Assembly: GCA_025526915.1 (NCBI GenBank)
Contig: JAHLKH010000383.1
Location: 1-16,022 of the forward strand
Source of the DNA: Entophlyctis helioformis
Lineage: Eukaryota; Chytridiomycota; Chytridiomycetes; Chytridiales; Chytriomycetaceae
Direction of reading: 5' to 3'
DNA length: 16,022 bases
Shown here: positions 7,748-16,022 of the stretch, piece after piece
How positions within the stretch are numbered: position 1 is the first letter of the stretch
How the letters are laid out: each line of letters begins with the position of its first letter
Program-made: the position numbers and the translations under genes
The notes under the pieces: model-generated
Database searches by the model: none
What the model was told of the DNA's origin: nothing
The model's input: the letters and a program-made list of their open reading frames with translations, nothing else

Positions 7748-10700
7748 ATGGAATCCGAGCCGGCTCAGTCGGCAACGGCAAGAGGAGCGACTGCCGCTGG
7801 TGCAAGTGCGGGCCGTGCGGCAGCAGCAGCAGCGAATGCGAGCGGCACAGCGTCGCTTGCACAGCAGCTGCACGGCAGCCAGAGGCCGCGCGCCGAGAGC
7901 GATGCATCTGCTGGCTACGGCCACGACCACCACCGCCATGCCAGCGGCGTCAACATGGGTCATGGCGGCAACAGCGGCAGCCACTCGAGCAGAAGCAGCG
8001 CCACGAGCACGCCAGGCACGCCGGGCACGCCCCGTGCGTCCATGAAGGCGGCGCTGGCCGATCCACGGCTGTCCAGCTCGCTCAAAGACGCCTCGCCACG
8101 CAACAAGGCCCACCACGACCCTCGCAACACCGCCCGCATCGAGTTTGAGAAGCGGGTCAGCCGGTGCGTCTGCTCGCTGCAGCGTGCATCCATGTGCGAT
8201 CTGGGCCTCACGCTCGCCTTGCCGTTGACAGGTACTACTGCCAGCTGAGCACAGGCTGCGGCGATCCCACCTGCAACCACAAGCTGTGCGCGTCCTGCCC
8301 CGTGGGCCCTCGCCTCACGCAAGACGCTGCCGCGATCATGGCAGTGCAGCTCGCCAGCCGCCCGCGAGTCTTCTTTTGTCCACGGATCCCGCTGGAGCCG
8401 CAGGTGTCGTTCCCAGAGACGCTGTCGCTGTCGCCGTTTGCCACGCCGAGAGCAAGTCCGAGGGGCAGTCCGCTTGCCAGCCCTGCGCATTCAAGAGCCT
8501 CTTCTACGCATGATCTGACGGCCACCGGCGCGACTTTGAACACCGCTTCTGGAAACAGCGGCGGCAGTGGCAGCGGCAGTGGATATGCGGGCGGCGTGTT
8601 TGGCGCCATCTCCTCGTTCCTCACTGGATCTGCATCTGGATCTGCTAGCAATGCAGCGGCGGCAGACACCCCCATGGACAGACAGAGCGACATGCAGCCG
8701 CAACCAGCGCGCCCTTTCTGCATTCGCTGTTATCGGCCTCGCCCTTTGCGTCACTGTTCCAGTCCACAGCGCCTGATGCTGCCAATGACGCGACGTTGGC
8801 TCAGCAGAGACCGTCAGACGCCCTTCCAAACACTGGCAGCGATCATCTGCCAAGATCAACGTCGTCTGGCGCACTTGCCAGCAGCCGCACATCACTCGCC
8901 AATGGCACACAGCCATCCATTACATCATCAGCATCTCTTCTTGGAGCGGCCGCTAGACCATACGCTCCCATCGCGTCTTCGCGTCTTGCAACAGTCGCAC
9001 CTACAACGTCTCTGTCGCCTCAGTCTGATGCGGCTCCTTCCGCAGCCCACCAGCCTGCAACGACGACGCCAGACGCAGCCAACACTGGATCGTCTTTGCT
9101 GGCTCCTAACACACCCGACCCCTCTGCTCCCCGCAGCAGATCATTCTTGGATTTGCCAAGCCTCGTGTCCGCCACAGGTATGTTTCTTTGACAAAATGCT
9201 CCAGCTTGACCACCATCTTAACCATGAATGCCAGCAGCCAATCTGCAAAGCGCAGTCTGGGGAGGCATTGCAAAGGCTGGCGACAATGTCTCCGATTCCA
9301 TTCCAGGAACACCGCCGTCCGAGTCGGCTGGCGTGCACGACGCTGATGCTTTCACCGACTCTGGCCCATCGTCGCCTGTGCCCGAGCCAGCAGGCCAGGC
9401 GTTGGCACTGGACGAGACTGCGGCCGACGAAGAGCAGCAGCTGATGCTCAACCATCTGACGCTCACACTCTTGGAGCACGCCGTGGCCACATACACGTCG
9501 ACATTCCCTGACAACGGCCCAGCTAGCCCTACATCGCCATCAAGCAGCAGCGGCAGCAATGCCAGTGCGACTGGAGACGCGACTTTCCTCGTCAACACGC
9601 TCCGCAACGTGTTCTCAAGCGTCTCGTCACTCAGCCGCTCGTTCTTGGCCGAGGGCAGCGTAGTCACCAACTCGTCTAAGCTGGACATTCCATCGCTGCG
9701 CAAGTCGTACCATATCATCCTGCAGCTATCGCCGTCGAGCATGTTCCAGACGGTTTTGGCCAATGCACTGGAGCTGCTTCTTGCCAAGCTGCTGCTGGAC
9801 ACGTCCAAGCTGCACCATGCCGGCCCAGACCTCCTCCGCGTCGTGCTCATTCTGATGGAGGTGAGACCCCACTGCAGCCGGCTTGGACCGGCTTGCTTAT
9901 CTCGCAGCCTATTGACGTCTGCTTGCCATGACAGAACCCGCTGCTCCTTGATCCCGCATACCACGAGTCGCTGCTCAGAAAACTCAGTCTGGTGCTCGGC
10001 AGCATCCGCACAAAGTCACGCACCGTCCTCATCAGGTGGCTGTCGCAGTACGACACGGCCGGGTTCGAAAAGATCATCCGCGTGTTCCAGCAGTACGTGG
10101 TCGACCACGTGTACTCGGGATCCAGCAAGCTAGACGAGTCTCTTATCGGCGCTGTCAAAGCGCTCAGCATGCTCAGTCACGCCAACGAATCGACTTCCCG
10201 CAAGCCCATCACGCCGCATACAACCTTCCAGATGCCCAACCTGGCCCAGAAGCTCAACTTTAAGGAAGAGTACCGCACGTGGCGTCGGTCGATGCAGGGC
10301 TCCACTTCAAACGGCTCTGGCACCGGCACGGTCACTGAGTTTTCGTTCTTCAACTTCCCGTTCCTGCTGGACCCCATTGCCAAGACACGGATCTTGCACA
10401 TTGACGCCCGTGTGCAGATGTCGCTCGTGTACGAAGACGCATATGTCAACCAGGCGCTCATGCAGCATGCTCAGCGGTTCCTGGTCGACTCGCCCAGAGC
10501 ATCCAACCTCGAGCAGGAGATGAAGCAAAAGACCAACCCCTTCCTCGTGCTCGAAATCCGCCGCGAGCGTCTGGTCGACGATGTCCTTGACCAGGTATTG
10601 ATGCTGCTGCTGCCTCCCGCTCTGCCGTGCACGTTTGGACAAGCAGCTGACACTGGATGGCCATGCAGATTACCAAAAAGGAGGTGGACCTCAAGAAACC

Positions 10701-11741
10701 ACTCAAGATCCGGTTCGTCTGTGGCGGTGAAGAGGGCCAAGACCAAGGCGGTGTACAAAAGGAGTTTTTCCAGGTGCTCGTCAGCCGGCTACTGGATCCG
10801 TCGTACGGCATGTTTGTATATGACGAGGAGACGCGGTCGTCGTGGATCAATGGCGCGTCGCTGGAGCCGGAGCGACAGTTTGAGCTTGTCGGCATCATCA
10901 TCGGCCTTGCGCTGTACAACGGCGTCATGCTGGGAATCCATCTCCCTCTGCTGCTCTACAAGAAGCTGCTGGACGTCCGGCCGACCTTTGATGATTTCAA
11001 AGAAGCGTTTCCTGTAAGCCTGCTCGTGTGACTCGCTTTTCCCAAGTGCTGTATCCTGACACTTGCTGGATGTGACAGACACTCGGCCGTGGACTCCAGC
11101 AGCTCCTGGACTGGACCGACGGCGACGTCTACGACGTCTTTATGCGCTCCTTTGAAATCTCGTACGAAGTGTACGGCCAAGTGCGCACGCTTCCGCTCGT
11201 CGCCAACGGCGCAGATATCCCCGTCACCAACGCCAACCGCGTCGAGTACGTGCAGCTCTATGTGCAGCACTACACGGACGAGTTTATCCGCCGGCCGTTC
11301 CGCGCGTTTCGTGCCGGCTTCCACAAGGTTGTTGGCGGCGAGGCGCTCAAACTGTGCCGGCCCGACGAGCTCGAGCTGCTCATCTGCGGCACGATGATGA
11401 CGGACCTCGATTTCGGCGAGCTGCAGCGCGCGGCCGAGTACGATGACGGCTACTCCCCCGACCATCCCGTCATGGTGTGGTTCTGGGACATTGTGCACGC
11501 CATGACGCTCGAGCAGAAGAAGCAGCTGCTCAATTTCGTCACGGCGTCGGACCGCGTGCCCTTGAAGGGCCTGGGCAACCTCGTGTTTGTCGTGCAGCGC
11601 AACGGCCCCGACTCGGATCGCCTGCCGACGGCCTTGACCTGCTTTGGCAGGCTGCTGCTGCCAGAGTACGAGAGCAAGGAAAAGCTGGCTAACCGGCTCA
11701 CGACGGCCATTGAGAACGCCAAAGGGTTCGGGCTGGTATAG
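7748..11741 (+). CDS. UBE3A-like HECT E3 ubiquitin ligase with N-terminal AZUL zinc finger
   Basis: Exons proposed: 7748-8163, 8232-8595, 8682-9177, 9235-9860, 9935-10594, 10669-11013 and 11079-11741, about 1189 residues. The protein accepts ubiquitin from an E2 on a catalytic Cys and passes it to substrates. Residues 1-130 are Ala/Ser/Gly/His-rich. The AZUL domain follows (about 130-190): RYYCQLSTGCG with Cys148, Cys153, Cys158 and Cys161, built across the 8163/8232 junction. A Ser/Pro/Ala-rich linker runs to about residue 440. From there the UBE3A-type region appears (LDETAADEEQQLMLNHLTLTL onwards, LILMENPLLLDPAYHE). The HECT domain covers the last ~350 residues: QDQGGVQKEFFQ, EYDDGYSPDHPV, then TCF with catalytic Cys1157 (codon 11640-11642), ending GFGLV. 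The length is close to or above that of UBE3A. Introns after exon 3 are clear GT-AG of 57-74 nt. The 8595/8682 junction is uncertain (see findings). The start at 7748 is chosen for its CAAAATGG context and because earlier codons would overlap the divergent gene. Confidence 0.94.
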
Positions 11742-11747
11742 AATAAA
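11742..11747 (+). terminator. AATAAA polyadenylation signal directly after the HECT stop codon
   Basis: AATAAA begins at the base after the TAG (11739-11741). A TG-rich stretch follows at about 11767-11810 (GTGCGTGTGCGTGTATG), resembling a GU-rich downstream element. Cleavage would give a very short 3' UTR ending before the convergent gene's stop codon at 11814. Confidence 0.65.
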
Positions 11748-11813
11748 TGGGGCATGCGCGTTTGGCGTGCGTGTGCGTGTATGCGACGCGTGTATGTATT
11801 TGCATGTGGAATG
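11748..11813. other. Remainder of convergent spacer between HECT ligase and SUMO protease genes
   Basis: TG-rich on the plus strand. I see no clear polyadenylation hexamer for the minus-strand gene here. Its transcript probably extends into the antisense of the HECT 3' end. Confidence 0.5.
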
Positions 11814-12427
11814 TCAGGTGCGCCGGCCAATCAGCCGACTAGTAGTAGCAGTTGACGACGACGACGACGACAGCGGTGGCGGCGCATCCATAATCATCAA
11901 GTCGTCGTCATCAGTCTCATCGTCGGGCCCGACCGCCGCACTCGCGTCGCCACCGCCGATACCCGCGCCGCCATCAGCGTCCGCATCAGCATCAGCACGC
12001 TGCGCCTTGATCGCCCTGTACTCTTCGCTCAGACGATCAATCAGCCCGCTGATCTCGCCGCGCTTCTTCATGACCACGCCCGTCGGAAACCACTCGTTGC
12101 TGCTGCTGCTGCTGCTCGCACTCCCGCCCGTGATGGACGCCGACCTGCCCAGAACAAGCCGCAGGTACTTGTCCGGATCCGAAAAGAACGTCTCGACAAA
12201 CTGGAGGACGTAGATGCCGCAGTCCCAGTGGTTGGGCTGCGACGGCACCTTGGCGTTGGTGCCCGCAATGTCGGACGTGTCCACCTCGACGCCGTGCTTG
12301 TCGGCCGCCTCAAACACGAGATACTTTTTGAGCGTGTCCATGGCGTTCTTGTGCGTGCCGCCCAGCGAGTCCATCATGATGACATGGCACCTGCACCGCA
12401 CGCGGGTCAGTCCATGCACAAACGCGC

Positions 12428-12463
<36 letters not shown>

Positions 12464-15400
12464 GGCAAGCATGCACGCACCGTTGCAGCGAGTCTTGCAG
12501 CTTGGCTTCGGCTGCCAGAGCTCGTTCGAGCAGCCGCTGATCGCCGCGACGTCGCGCAGCCGATGACCCGAGCTTCAACAGTCCCTTGGTGCCAAGCGCC
12601 GGCCTGAGATTGCGGCCGCTCATGAACGTGGGGGCTGGCTTGGCCGGCATGGGCGACGACGGCTCCGTCTCGAATAGCTCCATGCTTTCGGGCGACCGAT
12701 CTCGAGGGTCAGGACTCGAGACAGCAGCCACAGCAGCCACAGCAGGATCCGCAAACTCGTGGCCGCCCTCGCTGACAACCATGTCCGCTGCATCGGCCGC
12801 AAGAGTCTCATTCACAGCAGGGCCGCCAATCTCTGGAGTCGGCGGCCGTGTGATCTCGGCCGCAATCAACGAGTCCATGTCGAACTCCTGGCTGACCACC
12901 GAGTCGTCATCAACCGTCGAGTCCGTGGCCTCGCCAAACGTGACATCGCATGCCACATCCAGAGCCGAGACCGACGCCGAAGGGAGTCCAGCATCGTCGT
13001 TGCCTGCCTGCGCTTCGGCAACAAACAGCTCATCAGAGTCCAACGCATGCCGTTCCATTGCAGTAGCAGTCTTGGCGACGTCTGTGCCATCCGTCTCGTC
13101 TGTCCGTGTCCGCTTGGCCGGTGTGTCGTTTGCGTTGCTGCTGCTGCCGCCGTGTGTTGCATCCATGTTGGGCCAATCATCGCTCAGATGAATCGCGTCC
13201 TTGGCCGACAAGCCGCCACTCGCGTCACTTGTCCGTCTCCGCTTCGACGCATTCGTGCCCGCAATGGTCATATCCTCACCTGCCGCTCCAGCATCTACGT
13301 CTTTGTCCAGTGGATGGCCAGTGTGCGATAATCCAGCAAGATCAATGACAGCATTGTCGCTTAATAAGTCGACTGCCTGGTCTTGACGTCCAGTTAGCGG
13401 TGAGTCGCCAAACACGGCCGGCTTGTGCCGTCCAGTGATCGAGTCTCGATGCCTGATCTTGGGCGGTGCAGACGGGTCGCGAATGCTGATGTCAAAAAAG
13501 TCGTTGGCAGGCACTGGCTTGGACGTGCTGGATGTGGACACCGTCATGGCCGCCTGGCTCCGTCGTGCCAGCCGCGAAGCCGGCTTTGAGATCCGGTCGA
13601 GCAGCGACGGTGGGTCTGGCTCGGACTCGGACTCGCGCTCAGATTCGGCTTGCTGTAGAGGCTCAGACGCAGACGCAGGTACTTGCACGGGCTTGCCAAT
13701 CAATGCGCCGAGATTGTAGATAATGGCCAAGTACCAGTGGCACCTGCCAAGGAGTTTCAGCATCGTTTCTCGCACAACAACTGCTGATGATCACGGCGGC
13801 TGGGACATACGCTTCGTTGATCGGCACCACAACAAACTTCTTCTTGAAAATGTCATCCTTGGCCGTCCATGACCGCACCGACGCGTATCCTGCCTCGATG
13901 GCTTCTTTCCTCGTTGCCCGCCTGCCACAGTCGCAGACAGAGCGCAGCAACGGTGAGTATCAACGGCTGAGCCATGCAAGTTCAAAAAGCGTCCAGTGCA
14001 CTCACGTCACATCCTCGCCGCCAGAGAGCTTGGCATAAAAGAAGGTGTTGAACACAAAGGTGGATGCAGGGTCAAGCCCAGAGTCCTGCTTCAACTGCAG
14101 GTACTTGAGGTAGAACTCAATGAGGCTGTCGTTGAGAAACTCTTCTTTCCGCAGCCGCTCCTTGTCGCCATCTGTGATTGACACAGAGTACCGGCCTTCA
14201 AATGGATACATGAACAGCCTGCCAGCCCAGCCCATCCATGTCGTGTCAGTTCCGCCACCATCGCTGCATCAGCTGGCCGCGACTTTGCGCGACCACGTAC
14301 AGCTTCTGTGGCTTCTTCTTGACAGGGCCGCTTGATCGCGTCATGTACCGTCGAGTCGTGTTGGTGTACTCGTCTTTGGACGTGTCGGTGTCATTGGCGT
14401 CGTCGACACTTGTGACTCTGCTGCGAGTCGCCCCAATGGTGATAACCTTGCCGCGCACGGGCTTCTGCGCGCCAGGGGTCGGTGTGCTGGGTGCCGATCG
14501 TGCCGTGTGATAGCCTCCAGAGTCCTCTGCAAGCGTCCGTCCCGCCAGTGTGACCACCTCGGAGGAAGTCTTGTCCGAGTCGTTGTCTGCACGCTTCTCG
14601 CTGCGAGCGCTCCGGCTCTCCCGTATCACATCATACTTGTCCTGGTAATTGTCAGACTTTCGTCTCGTGTTATGTATGGGTGTCGATGCTGCGGATCGTA
14701 ACCGCGATGCTGACTCGGGATCGCCTTCCAGTTTGGACAGAGCCTTTGCGATGGTTTCGTCCCTACATGGCACAGCACAGTGCAGAGCACGACGCCCATG
14801 TCAGAGCAGCGTGCACAATGCCGAGCAATGCCGCAAGATATGCAGACTCACGACAGACGGTCCAAAGGCAGCTTGGACGGATTCGTCTTGTCAAAGGTCT
14901 TGAGACTATCCTGCACGGTATCCAGGGTTGAAAGGGTTGTCAAAATGAAAAACTCTCTTGGGATTTTGCCAAGCTGCCATTTCCGCTTGATGTAGATGAC
15001 ACCAACGACTCCCTCGCGATGGTTGGAGGTGTGCTCGACACGTCCAGCCTAGTCCCATTGAGCACGTCAGTAGCGTGTCTGCAAACCAGCCAAGGGCCGT
15101 AGCTGGCGCGGCTGCACTTGCCTGGAGCACTTCGATATCGGTTTCGGCGATGCCATACTTTGGTGCTTTTCCGAGTTTGATACAGAACTCGCGAGGCTGG
15201 CTATTGACAATACGCAACTCGGCATGGTATCTTGGAAGTTCATCATCCATGAACAGGCTCTTGGCGTGGATCGTGCATTCTTCTGGTGAAAGCAAAACGT
15301 CGGCGACCTGTCGATGGCACACCATTAGTCCAAAAGGCGGTGGCGATCAAAGACGGACACGTGCGTGCTACATGCCTGGCGCGACTTCATCTGGCCGACG

Positions 15401-15882
15401 ACGCTGTTCTGCTTGGGTGGGCTGTCCAGATCGCCGACGGGCCGTCCGTATGCAGTCTTTGGCCGGTTCGACTCTGTTGGATTGATGGCTGGTCTCGTGC
15501 GAGCCACTCCGAATCCAAGCAAGTCGCTCTTCCCGTTCGATGTGCGGCCGTTGTGCGGCGCAATCGTTTGAAACCCTTGGGAGTGCCGCGAGGAGAGCGA
15601 CTCTGGCTGGTGGAACGACGATTGTGCGCGCCGATCCGAGGCACCATGCCGAGTCTCGTCGTCCTCGATCAGATCTCCATCCATCTCCGAGTTGCTCAGC
15701 TGCCTGCGGCTCTTGATCGGCCTATCCTCTCGGCGGTCGTATGCGTCCACATCCACCACGTCTCTCCCGGCTGCGGGCAGACGCATCATCGGCACAGCAT
15801 GCCGCGATGGATTGCCAACAGCCTCCAGCAGATGGGATGTTGAACTGCGATGGTGCTGCTGCTGCTGCTGCTGCTGCTGTTG

Positions 15883-15913
<31 letters not shown>

Positions 15914-15960
15914 CTCTCCTTCCGACTGTTGATGAGGCTGTTGGCTGCATTTCCGGCCAT
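11814..15960 (-). CDS. SENP6/7/Ulp2-like SUMO protease (peptidase family C48) with large catalytic-domain insert
   Basis: Exons on the minus strand: 15960-15376, 15307-15122, 15048-14852, 14762-14301, 14218-14006, 13921-13811, 13743-12481 and 12390-11814, about 1197 residues from the Met at 15960. The reading frame stays open to the window edge (16022), so the true start may lie outside. The enzyme cleaves SUMO chains or conjugates, probably in the nucleus (inferred). Layout: polyQ (19 Gln) and disorder to about 195; a globular segment about 196-320 (IYIKRKWQLGKIPREFFIL), possibly the PH-like domain of fungal Ulp2 proteins; a linker; then the C48 domain from LLFMYPFEGRYSV (477). Catalytic residues are His587 (CHWYLAIIYN), Asp1013 (IMMDSLGG), Gln1057 and Cys1063 (QPNHWDCGIY). 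About 400 extra residues lie between His and Asp, where Ulp1-type enzymes have a short loop. The C terminus is acidic, then LMIMDA and poly-Ser. Two upstream introns appear to use GC donors. Confidence 0.91.
12432..12461. repeat. (AG)15 dinucleotide microsatellite inside an intron of the SUMO protease gene
   Basis: Fifteen uninterrupted AG units on the plus strand ((CT)15 on the transcript) lie in the intron 12480-12391. In the transcript this is a long pyrimidine tract between donor GTGCGT and acceptor GTGCAG. If read as coding it gives an artificial Leu/Ser repeat. It is likely to vary in length between strains. Confidence 0.93.
15049..15121 (-). other. GC-AG intron in the SUMO protease gene
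   Basis: The donor is CAG|GCAAGT, the textbook GC-type donor, and the acceptor is GGGACTAG|GCT. The length is 73 nt, phase 0, with a TACTGAC branch-like site. It joins ETDIEVLQ to AGRVEHTSNHREG and then GVIYIKRKW. No GT donor gives a comparable join. Confidence 0.8.
15308..15375 (-). other. Intron with ambiguous donor (GC or alternative GT) in the SUMO protease gene
   Basis: The acceptor ATCGACAG|GTC is clear, with a GGACTAATGG branch-like site. Donor CAG|GCATGT gives 68 nt. Donor CAC|GTGTCC at 15360 gives 53 nt. Both are phase 0, so both keep frame; the second adds five residues. I prefer the GC donor for length and for its match to the local GTATGT type. Confidence 0.55.
15856..15912 (-). 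repeat. 19-codon CAG/CAA polyglutamine tract in the SUMO protease N terminus
   Basis: Seen as CTG/TTG triplets on the plus strand. It codes 19 consecutive glutamines followed by two histidines. Mostly CAG with a central block of four CAA codons. Confidence 0.93.
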
Positions 15961-16022
15961 GCGAGCCAGCGATCCAAGGGGGGCAGCCCAGTGGTAATGG
16001 GCTGCTGGAGCGAGTGGCTTGC
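15961..16022 (-). other. Open upstream frame of the SUMO protease gene, coding or 5' UTR
   Basis: The protease frame has no stop codon between Met 15960 and the window edge; translated it would end in HYHWAAPLGSLAR just before that Met. It may be more N-terminal coding sequence or 5' UTR. The window gives no way to decide. Confidence 0.5.

Noticed and set aside
8720..9444. Continuation of the first HECT-gene frame to 9444
   Set aside because: After about 8720 it turns into Arg/His/Leu-rich shadow sequence. The Ser/Ala/Pro-rich linker and the downstream UBE3A-type exons lie in other frames.
12391..12480. Leu/Ser repeat (LSLSLS) and following residues in the unspliced SUMO protease frame
   Set aside because: It is the (CT)15 microsatellite inside an intron. 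Splicing directly joins LQDSLQR to CHVIMMDSLGG.
13744..13810. Met-start at 13775 for a separate 653-residue protein
   Set aside because: The Met lies in an intron. The conserved sequence before HWYLAII is in the preceding exon, so this is not a gene start.
15856..15912. Triplet repeat considered as a CRISPR-like or mobile-element repeat
   Set aside because: It is a simple in-frame polyglutamine microsatellite with no spacers, terminal repeats or transposase nearby.

Overview
The window looks like a piece of nuclear genome from a zoosporic (flagellated) fungus, most likely a chytrid-type lineage. The evidence is a fungal-type chitin deacetylase, a sperm-tail PG-rich (SHIPPO) flagellar protein, a GC-rich genome, tight gene packing and many short introns (mostly about 57-90 nt). 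I cannot name a species from sequence alone. All introns were placed by hand, from splice-site consensus, reading-frame continuity and alignment to remembered family motifs.

Six protein genes fill the window in strictly alternating orientation. (1) <1-775 (+): 3' part of a chitin/polysaccharide deacetylase with a Pro-rich, probably GPI-anchored tail. (2) 908-4094 (-): YANK/STK32-like AGC kinase with a predicted N-myristoylated start and a tail of about 550 residues containing polyglutamine. (3) 4359-6029 (+): EI24-family ER membrane protein. (4) 6086-7709 (-): STPG1-like SHIPPO-repeat protein. (5) 7748-11741 (+): UBE3A-like HECT ubiquitin ligase with an N-terminal AZUL zinc finger. (6) 11814-15960 or beyond (-): SENP6/7/Ulp2-like SUMO protease whose catalytic domain carries an insert of about 400 residues.

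The gene pairs are convergent (132, 56 and 72 bp between stop codons) or divergent (264 and 38 bp between start codons). Intergenic space is therefore minimal and two spacers probably act as shared bidirectional promoters. The genes do not form a pathway, although a ubiquitin ligase and a SUMO protease lie tail to tail.

The most notable points are: one convincing and two possible GC-AG introns; tandem SUMO-interacting-motif-like sequences inside the insert of the SUMO protease; an unexplained frame change in the ubiquitin ligase (a weak intron or an indel); an acidic residue at the hydrophobic-motif phosphosite of the kinase; and polyglutamine tracts in three of the six proteins. I found no mobile element, CRISPR array, rRNA or tRNA, and no clearly undescribed system.
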